Assembly: GCA_002478505.1 (NCBI GenBank)
Contig: DLOP01000140.1
Location: 3,312-14,403 of the forward strand
Length of the DNA stretch: 11,092 bases
Direction: 5' to 3'
Source of the DNA: Lachnospiraceae bacterium UBA7481
Lineage (GTDB): Bacteria; Bacillota; Clostridia; Lachnospirales; Lachnospiraceae
The notes beneath the pieces are model-generated. The model did no database searches. It saw nothing but the letters and a program-made list of their open reading frames with translations, and was not told the origin of the DNA. Below are positions 1-6,529 of the stretch, piece by piece. Position numbers and translations under genes: made by a program. Positions within the stretch are counted from its first letter, which is position 1, and each line of letters begins with the position of its first letter.

Positions 1-43
1 ATCATGTTTTAGGGGACAATTATTAATTTTGGAGGGAGACCAA

Positions 44-835
44 ATGAGTGAAGTAATTGTCATTACATCAGGGAAAGGCGGAGTCGGAAAGACAACTACG
101 ACCGCAAATGTAGGAACGGGACTTGCGTCCCTTGGAAAAAGCGTTGTCCTTATTGACACGGATATCGGACTAAGAAATCTTGATGTCGTTATGGGACTGG
201 AGAACCGCATCGTCTATAATCTTGTCGATGTGATTGAAGGAAACTGCCGTATCAAACAGGCGTTAATTAAAGATAAGCGTTATCCATCGCTTTATCTTCT
301 GCCCTCGGCGCAGACGAAAGATAAGAGCGCCGTATCGCCGGAACAGATGAAAAAACTGATCCAGGAATTAAAAGAACAGTATGATTACATCCTTTTAGAC
401 TGTCCCGCGGGCATTGAGCAAGGATTTAAAAATGCCATCGCAGGTGCAGACAGAGCACTGGTTGTAACGACGCCGGAGGTTTCGGCGATCCGTGATGCAG
501 ACCGTATTATCGGATTATTGGAAGCCAATGAATTTGAGAAGATCGAACTTGTCATCAACCGCCTCAGGCATGATATGATCAGACGCGGTGAAATGATGAC
601 GATCGATGACGTCATTGATATCCTGGCTATCCCACTGATCGGCGCGGTTCCGGATGATGAAAATGTCGTAATCTCCACCAATCAGGGGGAACCGCTTGTC
701 GGTAGTGCAACGCAGGCGGGAAAGGCATATCTGAATATTTCCAAGCGCGTCACCGGGGAGGAGATTCCTCTGATGGAATTGGACAAGAGTATTACTTTAT
801 GGGCCAGATTCAGCGGCATCTTCCATCGTGTTTAG
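44..835 (+). CDS. minD: Septum site-determining ATPase MinD
   Basis: MinD is the membrane-associated ATPase that recruits MinC to block FtsZ assembly away from midcell and is displaced by MinE. The 263-residue protein has the deviant Walker A motif GKGGVGKTTT at residues 10-19, with the signature Lys11 and Lys16. It also shows VVLIDTDIGLRNLD at 34-47, the Walker B-like LLDCPAG at 117-123, and a short C-terminal segment (about 250-263, ITLWARFSGIFHRV) that fits the amphipathic membrane-targeting helix. The start is the ATG at 44, behind a GGAGGGA ribosome site at 31-37; an in-frame TTG at 29 overlaps that site and is unlikely. Length is normal for the family. minE follows 18 bp after the stop. 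minC would be expected upstream, but only about 40 bases are visible. Motifs are seen directly; the role comes from the family. Confidence 0.97.
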   Translation: MSEVIVITSGKGGVGKTTTTANVGTGLASLGKSVVLIDTDIGLRNLDVVMGLENRIVYNLVDVIEGNCRIKQALIKDKRYPSLYLLPSAQTKDKSAVSPEQMKKLIQELKEQYDYILLDCPAGIEQGFKNAIAGADRALVVTTPEVSAIRDADRIIGLLEANEFEKIELVINRLRHDMIRRGEMMTIDDVIDILAIPLIGAVPDDENVVISTNQGEPLVGSATQAGKAYLNISKRVTGEEIPLMELDKSITLWARFSGIFHRV

Positions 836-853
836 CAGAAAGGAGAGCGGACT

Positions 854-1126
854 ATGAATAAATTTTTATCTCTTTTCAAAAGACATTCATCAAGCGGCGT
901 AGCAAAAGACAGACTAAAAATACTGTTAATCTCCGATCGGACGGAATGTTCTCCGGAAATGGTAGAAATGATCAAAAAAGATATCATCGGCGTATTGTCA
1001 AAATATATGCGCATTGATGTGGAAAGCACGGAAATACAGATTACGCAGACAAAAAATCAGGAACGGGGCAGCCGGATACCATCGATCCGCGCCAATATCC
1101 CTATTCTGGAATTGCGCTCAAAATAA
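854..1126 (+). CDS. minE: Cell division topological specificity factor MinE
   Basis: MinE stimulates the MinD ATPase and drives MinCD off the membrane at midcell, giving the Min system its spatial pattern. The 90-residue protein matches the family in length and order. It has an N-terminal amphipathic stretch (FLSLFKR, residues 4-10) and an anti-MinCD segment with AKDRLKILLISDR (about 17-29). The topological-specificity domain follows, with MIKKDIIGVLSKYMRID at about 39-55 and a closing beta strand, IPILELR. An AGGAG ribosome site lies just before the ATG, and the gene sits 18 bp behind minD, as expected for one transcript. The closest confusable annotation would be a generic small protein, but the KDI...KY.RID pattern is specific to MinE. 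Confidence 0.95.
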   Translation: MNKFLSLFKRHSSSGVAKDRLKILLISDRTECSPEMVEMIKKDIIGVLSKYMRIDVESTEIQITQTKNQERGSRIPSIRANIPILELRSK

Positions 1127-1203
1127 AAACTTGAGAATAATGATTATTAAAGAAAATAAACTATTATGCAGATAAAAAGATAATTAAAATAAAGGATAGT
1201 ATT

Positions 1204-2373
1204 ATGCCACAAAAGTACCATATTAAAAATTTTGATTTTTTACTTCTATTATTGTTACTCACAGTGACAATTATAGGCATCCTTGCGATCGGAAGTGCCA
1301 AGGAATCCGTACAGACCAGACAGATTGGCGGTGCCATCCTTGGCATATTTCTGATGGCGGTGATTGCCTGTGTGGATTATCACCTCATATTAAAACTGCA
1401 ATGGCTGATTTATGGTTTGAATCTCGGACTGCTGGTCTTAGTTCAGTTGGTGGGTGATTCGTCCCATAATGCTCAGCGATGGCTGGAAATCGCAGGAATC
1501 CGATTTCAACCGTCAGAAACTGCAAAAATACTGTTGATACTTTTTTATGCACAGTTTATAATAAAGCATAAGGATAATTTGAATACATTCAGCACATTGG
1601 CGAAAATGATACTTTTGCTGCTTCCGCCGCTGGCATTGATCTACAAGCAGCCGGACATGTCGACAAGCATTATGGTGGCAGTTATTTTCTGCGTGATACT
1701 TTATGTGGGGGGATTAAGCTATAAGATCATTTTGGGGTTGCTTGCCGTTGCGATTCCGGTCGGCGTCATCTTTTTATTTATTGTACTGCAGCCGGATCAG
1801 ACATTGATTGAGGATTATCAGCAGGAACGAATTTATGCATGGTTAAATCCTGAAAAGTATTCCTTGACCACTGCATATCAGCAGCAAAACTCCATTACCG
1901 CCATAGGATCGGGGCAGCTGTGGGGCAAGGGTCTGAACAATAACGAAGTAGGTTCTGTGAAAAACGGAAATTATATTTCGGAACCGCAGACAGATTTTAT
2001 CTTTGCCATTATTGGCGAAGAAATGGGATTTGTCGGAAGCTGTGCAGTCATATTGCTTTTGATGGCGATCACGGCAAGATGCTATATGGGTGCCATGCGG
2101 GCAGATGATATTGCAGGCGCCGTAATCTGCAGTGGAGTGGGTTCGATTGTATGTTTTCAAAGCTTTATCAATATTTCGGTTACCACCGGAATACTTCCGA
2201 ATACCGGAATACCGTTGCCATTTGTCAGTTACGGACTGACCTCGCTGGTCAGTATGTATATTGGAATGGGATTTGTTTTCAATGTTAAACTGCAGCATGG
2301 AAACCGCAGACGGACAAGCAGTGAAAAAGAGGACGATACGGGTTTTGCGCTGCGACAAAGCCTAAGCCGTTAA
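1204..2373 (+). CDS. rodA: FtsW/RodA/SpoVE-family peptidoglycan glycosyltransferase, probably RodA
   Basis: SEDS-family integral membrane enzymes polymerise lipid II into glycan strands together with a class B penicillin-binding protein. The 389-residue protein is strongly hydrophobic with about ten membrane segments. It carries the family marks AQRWLEI...FQPSETAK (residues 90-108), EPQTDFIFAIIGEEMG (260-275) with the presumed catalytic Asp264, and LPNTGIPLPFVSYGLTSL (331-348). The start is the ATG at 1204 behind AAAGGA at about 1191. Its place after minDE favours RodA (elongation) over FtsW or SpoVE, an inference from gene order rather than a residue diagnostic. It is separated from minE by 77 AT-rich bases without a clear promoter, so co-transcription with minDE is likely. 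The usual SYGG is SYGL here, a small deviation in a conserved loop. The polar tail after about residue 364 is probably cytoplasmic. Confidence 0.93.
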   Translation: MPQKYHIKNFDFLLLLLLLTVTIIGILAIGSAKESVQTRQIGGAILGIFLMAVIACVDYHLILKLQWLIYGLNLGLLVLVQLVGDSSHNAQRWLEIAGIRFQPSETAKILLILFYAQFIIKHKDNLNTFSTLAKMILLLLPPLALIYKQPDMSTSIMVAVIFCVILYVGGLSYKIILGLLAVAIPVGVIFLFIVLQPDQTLIEDYQQERIYAWLNPEKYSLTTAYQQQNSITAIGSGQLWGKGLNNNEVGSVKNGNYISEPQTDFIFAIIGEEMGFVGSCAVILLLMAITARCYMGAMRADDIAGAVICSGVGSIVCFQSFINISVTTGILPNTGIPLPFVSYGLTSLVSMYIGMGFVFNVKLQHGNRRRTSSEKEDDTGFALRQSLSR

Positions 2374-2433
2374 TGTCTCCGCCTTTAACTAAAGACAGAG
2401 CCATAAAAGCCATTCGCAGTATGGAGGATAAGC

Positions 2434-2826
2434 ATGAATATTGCGTTAATTGCTCATGATGCAAAGAAAAAACTGATGCAGAATTTTTGTATCGCTTACC
2501 GCGGTATCTTAAGCAAGCATATCTTATATGCAACCGGTACCACGGGACGACTGATAGAAGAGGTGACGAATCTTACGATCCACAAGCATCTTGCGGGGCA
2601 TCTGGGCGGAGAACAGCAGATCGGCGTTCAGATTGAACACAACCAGATCGATCTGGTCATCTTCTTGCGTGATCCGTTGACTCCAAAGTCCCATGAACTG
2701 GATGTCAACAATCTTGTCAGGCTGTGCGATATGCACAATATTCCGCTGGCAACCAATCTGGCTTCTGCGGAATTATTGATAAAATCTCTGGAACGAGGAG
2801 AATTTGAGTGGCGTGAGTATAAATAA
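2434..2826 (+). CDS. mgsA: Methylglyoxal synthase
   Basis: The enzyme converts dihydroxyacetone phosphate to methylglyoxal and phosphate, a bypass of lower glycolysis when phosphate is short or sugar phosphates accumulate. The 130-residue protein is a single MGS-like domain. ALIAHD lies at residues 4-9 (His8 and Asp9 match E. coli His19 and Asp20), and the phosphate-binding LYATGTTG at 31-38. DPLTPKSHELD at 80-90 keeps the equivalents of Asp91, His98 and Asp101, and NIPLATN is at 102-108. At the position of catalytic E. coli Asp71 (GGDQQ) it has Glu60 (GGEQQ), and the neighbouring Pro is His56. It lacks the N- and C-terminal extensions of the E. coli protein, as is common in Firmicutes. A GGAGG site precedes the ATG. 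It follows rodA by 60 bp and overlaps the start of the next gene. Family assignment is secure; full activity with Glu60 is not proven by sequence. Confidence 0.95.
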   Translation: MNIALIAHDAKKKLMQNFCIAYRGILSKHILYATGTTGRLIEEVTNLTIHKHLAGHLGGEQQIGVQIEHNQIDLVIFLRDPLTPKSHELDVNNLVRLCDMHNIPLATNLASAELLIKSLERGEFEWREYK

Positions 2827-3802
2827 TGATTTTAAAAAATTTACAGTTTTATGTTTTGCTTTGCTGACAGCAGCATTGTTGTCCGCCTGCGCTTCTGAAG
2901 AAATTCCGCTTCCTTATGGGACGCTGCAGACCAACAACAGCTTTTCCATAGAGGCTAATGAATCACAGACGCAGATGTCACTGTTTGCTTCCGATCTGTG
3001 TGCAACAGCAGATGATGTAACAGCAAGCAGCACGGCTGTTGTAGACGCGCTGAATGCCGCATGCATATATGACCTTAATCATGAGGAAGTATTATATTCC
3101 TATCAGGCCAATGAACGCCTCAACCCGGCATCACTGACAAAAATCATGACCGCGCTGCTTGTTATTGAAAACTGCAGTATGGAAGACGTTGTGCTGATCG
3201 GTGATGTGGCGATCTATGAAGATGGCGTGCAGCTCTTTAATCTGAAAGCGGGAGACCGGATCACCGTACAGAATCTTCTTTATGCGACTCTGGTATATTC
3301 CGCCAATGATGCGGCACTGGCACTGGCGCAGCATGTGGCAGGTTCTGAGGAGGCGTTTGTGGAAATGATGAATACACGGGCGCTTCAGCTTGGTGCAACC
3401 AATACGCATTTTGTAAATCCGCATGGATTGTCGCATGAAGAACATTATACGACGGCATATGACTTATATCTGATCTTTAATGCGGCGGTGAAGCATGATA
3501 TCTTTCAACAGATCATCAATACTACCTCCTATACCGTGGAATACATTCGGGCTGATGGAACGCAAACCAGCAGGGATATCACCACCACCAATAAGTTCCT
3601 GTCCCAAATATATGATTCGCCGGCCGGTGTATCGATCATTGGTGGAAAGACGGGCAGTACTATGGCTGCAGGAAAATGTATCATCTTGTATGCTTCGGAT
3701 GCCGCAGGGAATCCCTATATCTGCGTCGTCATGGGAGCGGGCAATGAAGAACAGCTTTACCACCTAATGAAACAGCTTTGCGAGGACGTCATTTTGAAAT
3801 AG
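2813..3802 (+). CDS. D-alanyl-D-alanine carboxypeptidase lipoprotein, peptidase S11 (DacF/PBP5-like)
   Basis: S11 carboxypeptidases remove the terminal D-Ala from peptidoglycan pentapeptides outside the membrane. The active-site triad is complete (numbered from the GTG start): SLTK at 107-110, SAN at 163-165 and KTG at 279-281. A hydrophobic N-terminus ends in the lipobox LSAC with Cys26, so the protein should be lipid-anchored after cleavage by signal peptidase II. A low-complexity Ser/Thr/Ala linker follows. The chain ends soon after the catalytic domain, so the C-terminal beta domain and amphipathic anchor helix of PBP5/DacF are absent. No ATG is available before the signal peptide. GTG at 2813, about 12 bases after GAGGAG at 2795-2800, is preferred, but TTG at 2804, only 3 bases away, is possible. 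Either start lies inside mgsA, suggesting translational coupling. Confidence 0.9.
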   Translation: MSINNDFKKFTVLCFALLTAALLSACASEEIPLPYGTLQTNNSFSIEANESQTQMSLFASDLCATADDVTASSTAVVDALNAACIYDLNHEEVLYSYQANERLNPASLTKIMTALLVIENCSMEDVVLIGDVAIYEDGVQLFNLKAGDRITVQNLLYATLVYSANDAALALAQHVAGSEEAFVEMMNTRALQLGATNTHFVNPHGLSHEEHYTTAYDLYLIFNAAVKHDIFQQIINTTSYTVEYIRADGTQTSRDITTTNKFLSQIYDSPAGVSIIGGKTGSTMAAGKCIILYASDAAGNPYICVVMGAGNEEQLYHLMKQLCEDVILK

Positions 3803-3848
3803 TTTGATATGGCTTCGGATGAAACTTCATTTCTTTTTGAAATATGAG

Positions 3849-3877
3849 TTGTACTATCCGGCATAATACTGTATAAT
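3849..3877 (+). promoter_or_regulatory. Possible sigma-A promoter for the P-loop/HlyD-like pair
   Basis: A perfect TATAAT (3872-3877) lies 17 bases after a weak -35 element TTGTAC (3849-3854), about 60 bp before the P-loop gene and 46 bp after the carboxypeptidase stop. The -35 matches only its TTG half, so strength is uncertain. No clear terminator lies between the carboxypeptidase gene and this site, so read-through from upstream is also possible. Confidence 0.5.
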
Positions 3878-3937
3878 AATTTTAGGTTGATTTTTGTTTT
3901 TATACATACTAACACATAAAATTCGGAGGATGGAAGC

Positions 3938-4357
3938 ATGATTCAATTGATTGTCGGAAATGAAGGAAAAGGAAAGACAACAAAACTTTTGGAAAAAGCA
4001 AATCAGGAGATCATCAAGGTAAACGGCACGATCGCTTATCTTGATAAGAATAAGAAGCATATGTATGAACTGAATAATAAGATTAGGCTTGTGGATGTAT
4101 CTGAGTTTGATTTTAAGACGACAGATGAGTTTTACGGCTTCGTATGCGGAATCATTTCAACAGATCACGATCTTGAGCAGCTTTATTTTGACAATTTCTT
4201 AAGGATTGCTTCTGCACAGAAAGAAGATATTCAGGCAGTACTTGATAAATTTGCTGACTTAAGCAATCGCATGAATATTACTCTGTATATGAGCATAGCA
4301 ATGGACGAAAGCTCTATTCCGGAAAAATACCGCGCAGACGTCATTATATCACTTTAA
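3938..4357 (+). CDS. Small P-loop NTPase-like protein of unknown function
   Basis: I do not recognise a characterised relative. The 139-residue protein opens with a Walker A motif, VGNEGKGKTT (residues 6-15, GxxGxGKT). A hydrophobic strand ending in Asp, LEQLYFDNFLRI (79-90), could be Walker B. The C-terminal part, ITLYMSIAMDESSIPEKYRADVIISL, looks like the closing strands of an ATPase fold. It is shorter than a full RecA-like or kinase domain. Similar proteins in this bacterial group are often loosely labelled twitching-motility or PilT-like, a name the sequence does not justify because the PilT Asp and His boxes are absent. A GGAGG site 9 bases before the ATG supports the start. The HlyD-like gene begins 27 bp downstream, so the two are probably co-expressed. 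Nucleotide binding is inferred from the motif; any role in the envelope is inferred from neighbours. Confidence 0.82.
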   Translation: MIQLIVGNEGKGKTTKLLEKANQEIIKVNGTIAYLDKNKKHMYELNNKIRLVDVSEFDFKTTDEFYGFVCGIISTDHDLEQLYFDNFLRIASAQKEDIQAVLDKFADLSNRMNITLYMSIAMDESSIPEKYRADVIISL

Positions 4358-4384
4358 AACAGGCGAGCACAGGCTTTATTTAAA

Positions 4385-5764
4385 ATGGGAAAGCAAAGAA
4401 GGCAACAAAATACAAATAACAGGCAGATAGGCTTAATTATAGTTCTGCTTATTATTGTTTATATTATCAGTCAGTTTTTTAAGCTGATCAACAGAAATGA
4501 TATCTCCTCTTATCAGGTGAAGGAAGGTTCACTGGCAATTTCCAGCGTTTATACAGGAATCGCCATTCGGGAAGAGGAGGTATTTCAATGTGCCGATACG
4601 GGATATATCAATTATCTGGCAAGAGAGGGCGAACACTTAGCCTGCGGAGATCTGTTGTATATCATTGATCAGGGCGGTGCATTGGACGAGCTGTTGAATC
4701 AGGGGAATCTTGGGGAAAATTCTTTATCCGATCAGGATCTTTCCAATCTCAAAACAGATATCATTAATTTTAATTCTGCCTTTGATAAATCTCATTTTTC
4801 AGAGGTGTATGATTTTTTGTATTCCATGGACGGATCTATCCTAAAGCTGGTCAATATGAATATTTTAAACGAACTGGATGAAGGACAGACCGATATCAAT
4901 TTAGATCTGGTAAAGTTGAACCGCGCCCCGAAGGCAGGGTATGTCGTCTATCACACAGATGGATATGAAAATATTTCGGAAAATGGAATCACGCCGGAAA
5001 TGTTTGACACGGAGCAATATGAAAGACAACAGCTTATCAATAATACGCTGGTAGAGCAGGGGCAAGATGTCTATAAGATGATCACTTCCGAGAACTGGAT
5101 GCTGGCAATTCAGTTAGAGGAAGAACGGGCGCTGGAGTTGATGGGCGAGACTTATGCGGAGATAAAATTTTTATCGACGCAGGAAACGGTATGGGCAGCA
5201 ATTCGGGTGCAACAGATGGGAGATTCATTTTATGCATATCTTTCCTTGAACAATTCCGTCGTAACCTTCTGCAATGAGCGTTATATTGATATTGAGCTGA
5301 TTACACGCAATGAACAGGGATTAAAGATCCCTATTTCAGCAATCGATTATCGTCAGTTTAACGTAGTTCCGGAAGCCTACCGTATCGATAGGATAGACGC
5401 CAATAATTCAACCTTCCTGAGAAAGACGTTTCTGGAAGATGGTCAGCAGTCTTCGGAGATTGTCTCGGTAGCTGTATATGCCGAAAAAGAAGAGGGGATC
5501 TATGTAGACGCAAATCAGTTAAAAATCGGGGATTATCTATTACTGGAAAATTCCATGAGTGAAAATGCAGTCAGCCAGATAGGGGAGCTGGTCGGCGTTT
5601 ATTGTATCAATCAGGGATATGCAGAGTTCAGGCAGATCGTGATCCTGTATCAGAATGATGAATATGCCATTATCCAAAAAAATACGCCAAGCGGCATCAA
5701 TGAATATGATTATATCGTACTGGATGCATCCGTAGTTTCGCCGGATGATTTTATATTTGAATAG
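4385..5764 (+). CDS. HlyD-like membrane-anchored protein, function unknown
   Basis: The 459-residue protein has a basic, Gln/Asn-rich cytoplasmic start, a single membrane helix at about residues 15-35 and a large extracytoplasmic part. Residues 44-95 contain VKEGSLAISSVYTGIAIREE and CADTGYINYLAREGEHLACGDLLYIID. This resembles the lipoyl/barrel-sandwich half-motif of membrane-fusion (HlyD, RND adaptor) proteins. The C-terminal part, including LKIGDYLLL and NEYDYIVLD, matches the beta-rich end of that group. No long coiled-coil hairpin is evident, and no ABC or other transporter partner is in the window, so an export role is unproven. The ATG at 4385 is the only start that keeps the membrane anchor, yet no Shine-Dalgarno match precedes it; coupling to the P-loop gene 27 bp upstream may supply translation. 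Its place before sepF suggests an envelope or division context (inference). Confidence 0.8.
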   Translation: MGKQRRQQNTNNRQIGLIIVLLIIVYIISQFFKLINRNDISSYQVKEGSLAISSVYTGIAIREEEVFQCADTGYINYLAREGEHLACGDLLYIIDQGGALDELLNQGNLGENSLSDQDLSNLKTDIINFNSAFDKSHFSEVYDFLYSMDGSILKLVNMNILNELDEGQTDINLDLVKLNRAPKAGYVVYHTDGYENISENGITPEMFDTEQYERQQLINNTLVEQGQDVYKMITSENWMLAIQLEEERALELMGETYAEIKFLSTQETVWAAIRVQQMGDSFYAYLSLNNSVVTFCNERYIDIELITRNEQGLKIPISAIDYRQFNVVPEAYRIDRIDANNSTFLRKTFLEDGQQSSEIVSVAVYAEKEEGIYVDANQLKIGDYLLLENSMSENAVSQIGELVGVYCINQGYAEFRQIVILYQNDEYAIIQKNTPSGINEYDYIVLDASVVSPDDFIFE

Positions 5765-5813
5765 CATTTTTATTAATTATTTAATATTTTTTAGAAAAAT
5801 TTTAAAAAAAGAG

Positions 5814-5842
5814 TTGACATAATTCCAAATAAGTTACATAAT
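5814..5842 (+). promoter_or_regulatory. Strong sigma-A-type promoter of sepF
   Basis: A consensus -35 TTGACA (5814-5819) is followed after 17 bases by CATAAT (5837-5842), with a second TATAAT overlapping at 5842-5847. Transcription would start near 5849-5850, giving a leader of about 45 bases before the sepF ATG at 5895. The leader holds a short imperfect dyad, GGTAATCATTGCC (5851-5863). The upstream bases 5765-5812 are almost pure A+T, as in UP-element-rich promoters. Confidence 0.75.
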
Positions 5843-5894
5843 ATAATTATGGTAATCATTGCCATAGGAATAATAAAAATGGAGGATATGAGGA

Positions 5895-6374
5895 ATGGGA
5901 GCAATTGGCGAATTTCTGAATGCATTCAAGATGAGAGAACCCGATGATGAATACTATGATGATGAAGAATATATTGATGATAATCTTGTAAGGGTGCCTT
6001 CCTATAAACAGGCAGAAAGAGATTACGTGGAAGAAGAAAAACCTAAGAAAAAAATCCAGAAAGTTACACCGATGCCGATCAGCCGTAAAAAAGGCAATAC
6101 CGGTGGAAATGGAGATGTATTCGGCATTAAGCCGGAAACAATGGAAGATGCCAAGACAATTACAGATACTCTGCTGGAAGGCAGGACAGTGATCCTAAAT
6201 CTTGAAAGTATTGATGTGGAGACAGCAAGAAGGATTCTGGATTTTGCAATGGGTTCAACCTATGCAATGAACGGTATCATGCAAAAAATTTCTAATAGTA
6301 TTTTCATTATTGTTCCTGATGGTGTGGAAATTTCAGGCGCATTTCAGGATCTGATCGGATCGTCAGAAGACTGA
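5895..6374 (+). CDS. sepF: Cell division protein SepF
   Basis: SepF polymerises on the membrane and bundles and anchors FtsZ in Gram-positive bacteria. The 159-residue protein shows the family plan. An N-terminal amphipathic membrane-binding helix (MGAIGEFLNAFKM, 1-13) is followed by a very acidic stretch (residues 16-29) and a basic flexible linker (50-70). The SepF (DUF552) domain spans about 76-145, including KPETMEDAKTITDTLLEG, ARRILDFAMGSTYAMNG and SIFIIVP. A GGAGG site at 5881-5885 sits 9 bases before the ATG. An out-of-frame ATG at 5888 overlaps this region and is ignored. The gene has its own promoter and terminator, so it is probably monocistronic. The ylmE, ylmG, ylmH and divIVA genes that often flank sepF in Firmicutes are not here. 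Confidence 0.95.
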   Translation: MGAIGEFLNAFKMREPDDEYYDDEEYIDDNLVRVPSYKQAERDYVEEEKPKKKIQKVTPMPISRKKGNTGGNGDVFGIKPETMEDAKTITDTLLEGRTVILNLESIDVETARRILDFAMGSTYAMNGIMQKISNSIFIIVPDGVEISGAFQDLIGSSED

Positions 6375-6395
6375 TCAGATACATAAGTATGACGT

Positions 6396-6430
6396 AAACA
6401 GCGGCATAATAGTTTTGTGCCGCTGTTTTT
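6396..6430 (+). terminator. Rho-independent terminator of sepF
   Basis: A perfect 11 bp stem, AAACAGCGGCA (6396-6406) with TGCCGCTGTTT (6418-6428), encloses an 11-base loop and runs into TTTTT. It begins 22 bp after the sepF stop and ends 20 bp before the -35 of the next promoter, cleanly separating the two units. Because the stem begins with AAA and ends in T's, it could also act weakly on the opposite strand. Confidence 0.92.
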
Positions 6431-6450
6431 GAATTGATGTATGTATTTGA

Positions 6451-6479
6451 TTGACATAATTGCAATAGCTTGATAAGAT
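6451..6479 (+). promoter_or_regulatory. Strong sigma-A-type promoter of the aroB-lspA-rluD unit
   Basis: A consensus TTGACA (6451-6456) and TAAGAT (6474-6479) are separated by 17 bases, with a TG one base before the -10 (extended -10). The leader to the aroB ATG is about 45 bases. It contains a GC-rich dyad, ACCGCGCGGCGGT (6489-6501), just after the expected transcription start. The first 11 bases of this promoter, TTGACATAATT, are identical to those of the sepF promoter. Confidence 0.75.
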
Positions 6480-6529
6480 TATAACGAAACCGCGCGGCGG
6501 TAACATTAAAACAACAGGAGAAAACGGGA

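Noticed and set aside
1..26. Possible last codons of minC at the left edge
   Set aside because: Two frames end here (TAG at 10-12, TAA at 24-26) and either could be the minC tail, but three to seven codons are too few to identify.
29..43. Upstream TTG start for MinD
   Set aside because: It overlaps the GGAGGGA ribosome site that clearly serves the ATG at 44, and MinD proteins begin close to the Walker motif.
1843..2358. 171-codon open frame on the minus strand inside rodA
   Set aside because: It is the antisense shadow of a conserved membrane protein gene, with no ribosome site and low-complexity content.
3803..3848. Terminator after the carboxypeptidase gene
   Set aside because: ATGAA/TTCAT and ATTTC/GAAAT form only short AT-rich stems with tiny loops, not enough for an intrinsic terminator.
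5765..5812. Terminator after the HlyD-like gene
   Set aside because: The region has T6 and A7 runs that can pair, but without any GC stem; it is better explained as AT-rich DNA upstream of the sepF promoter.
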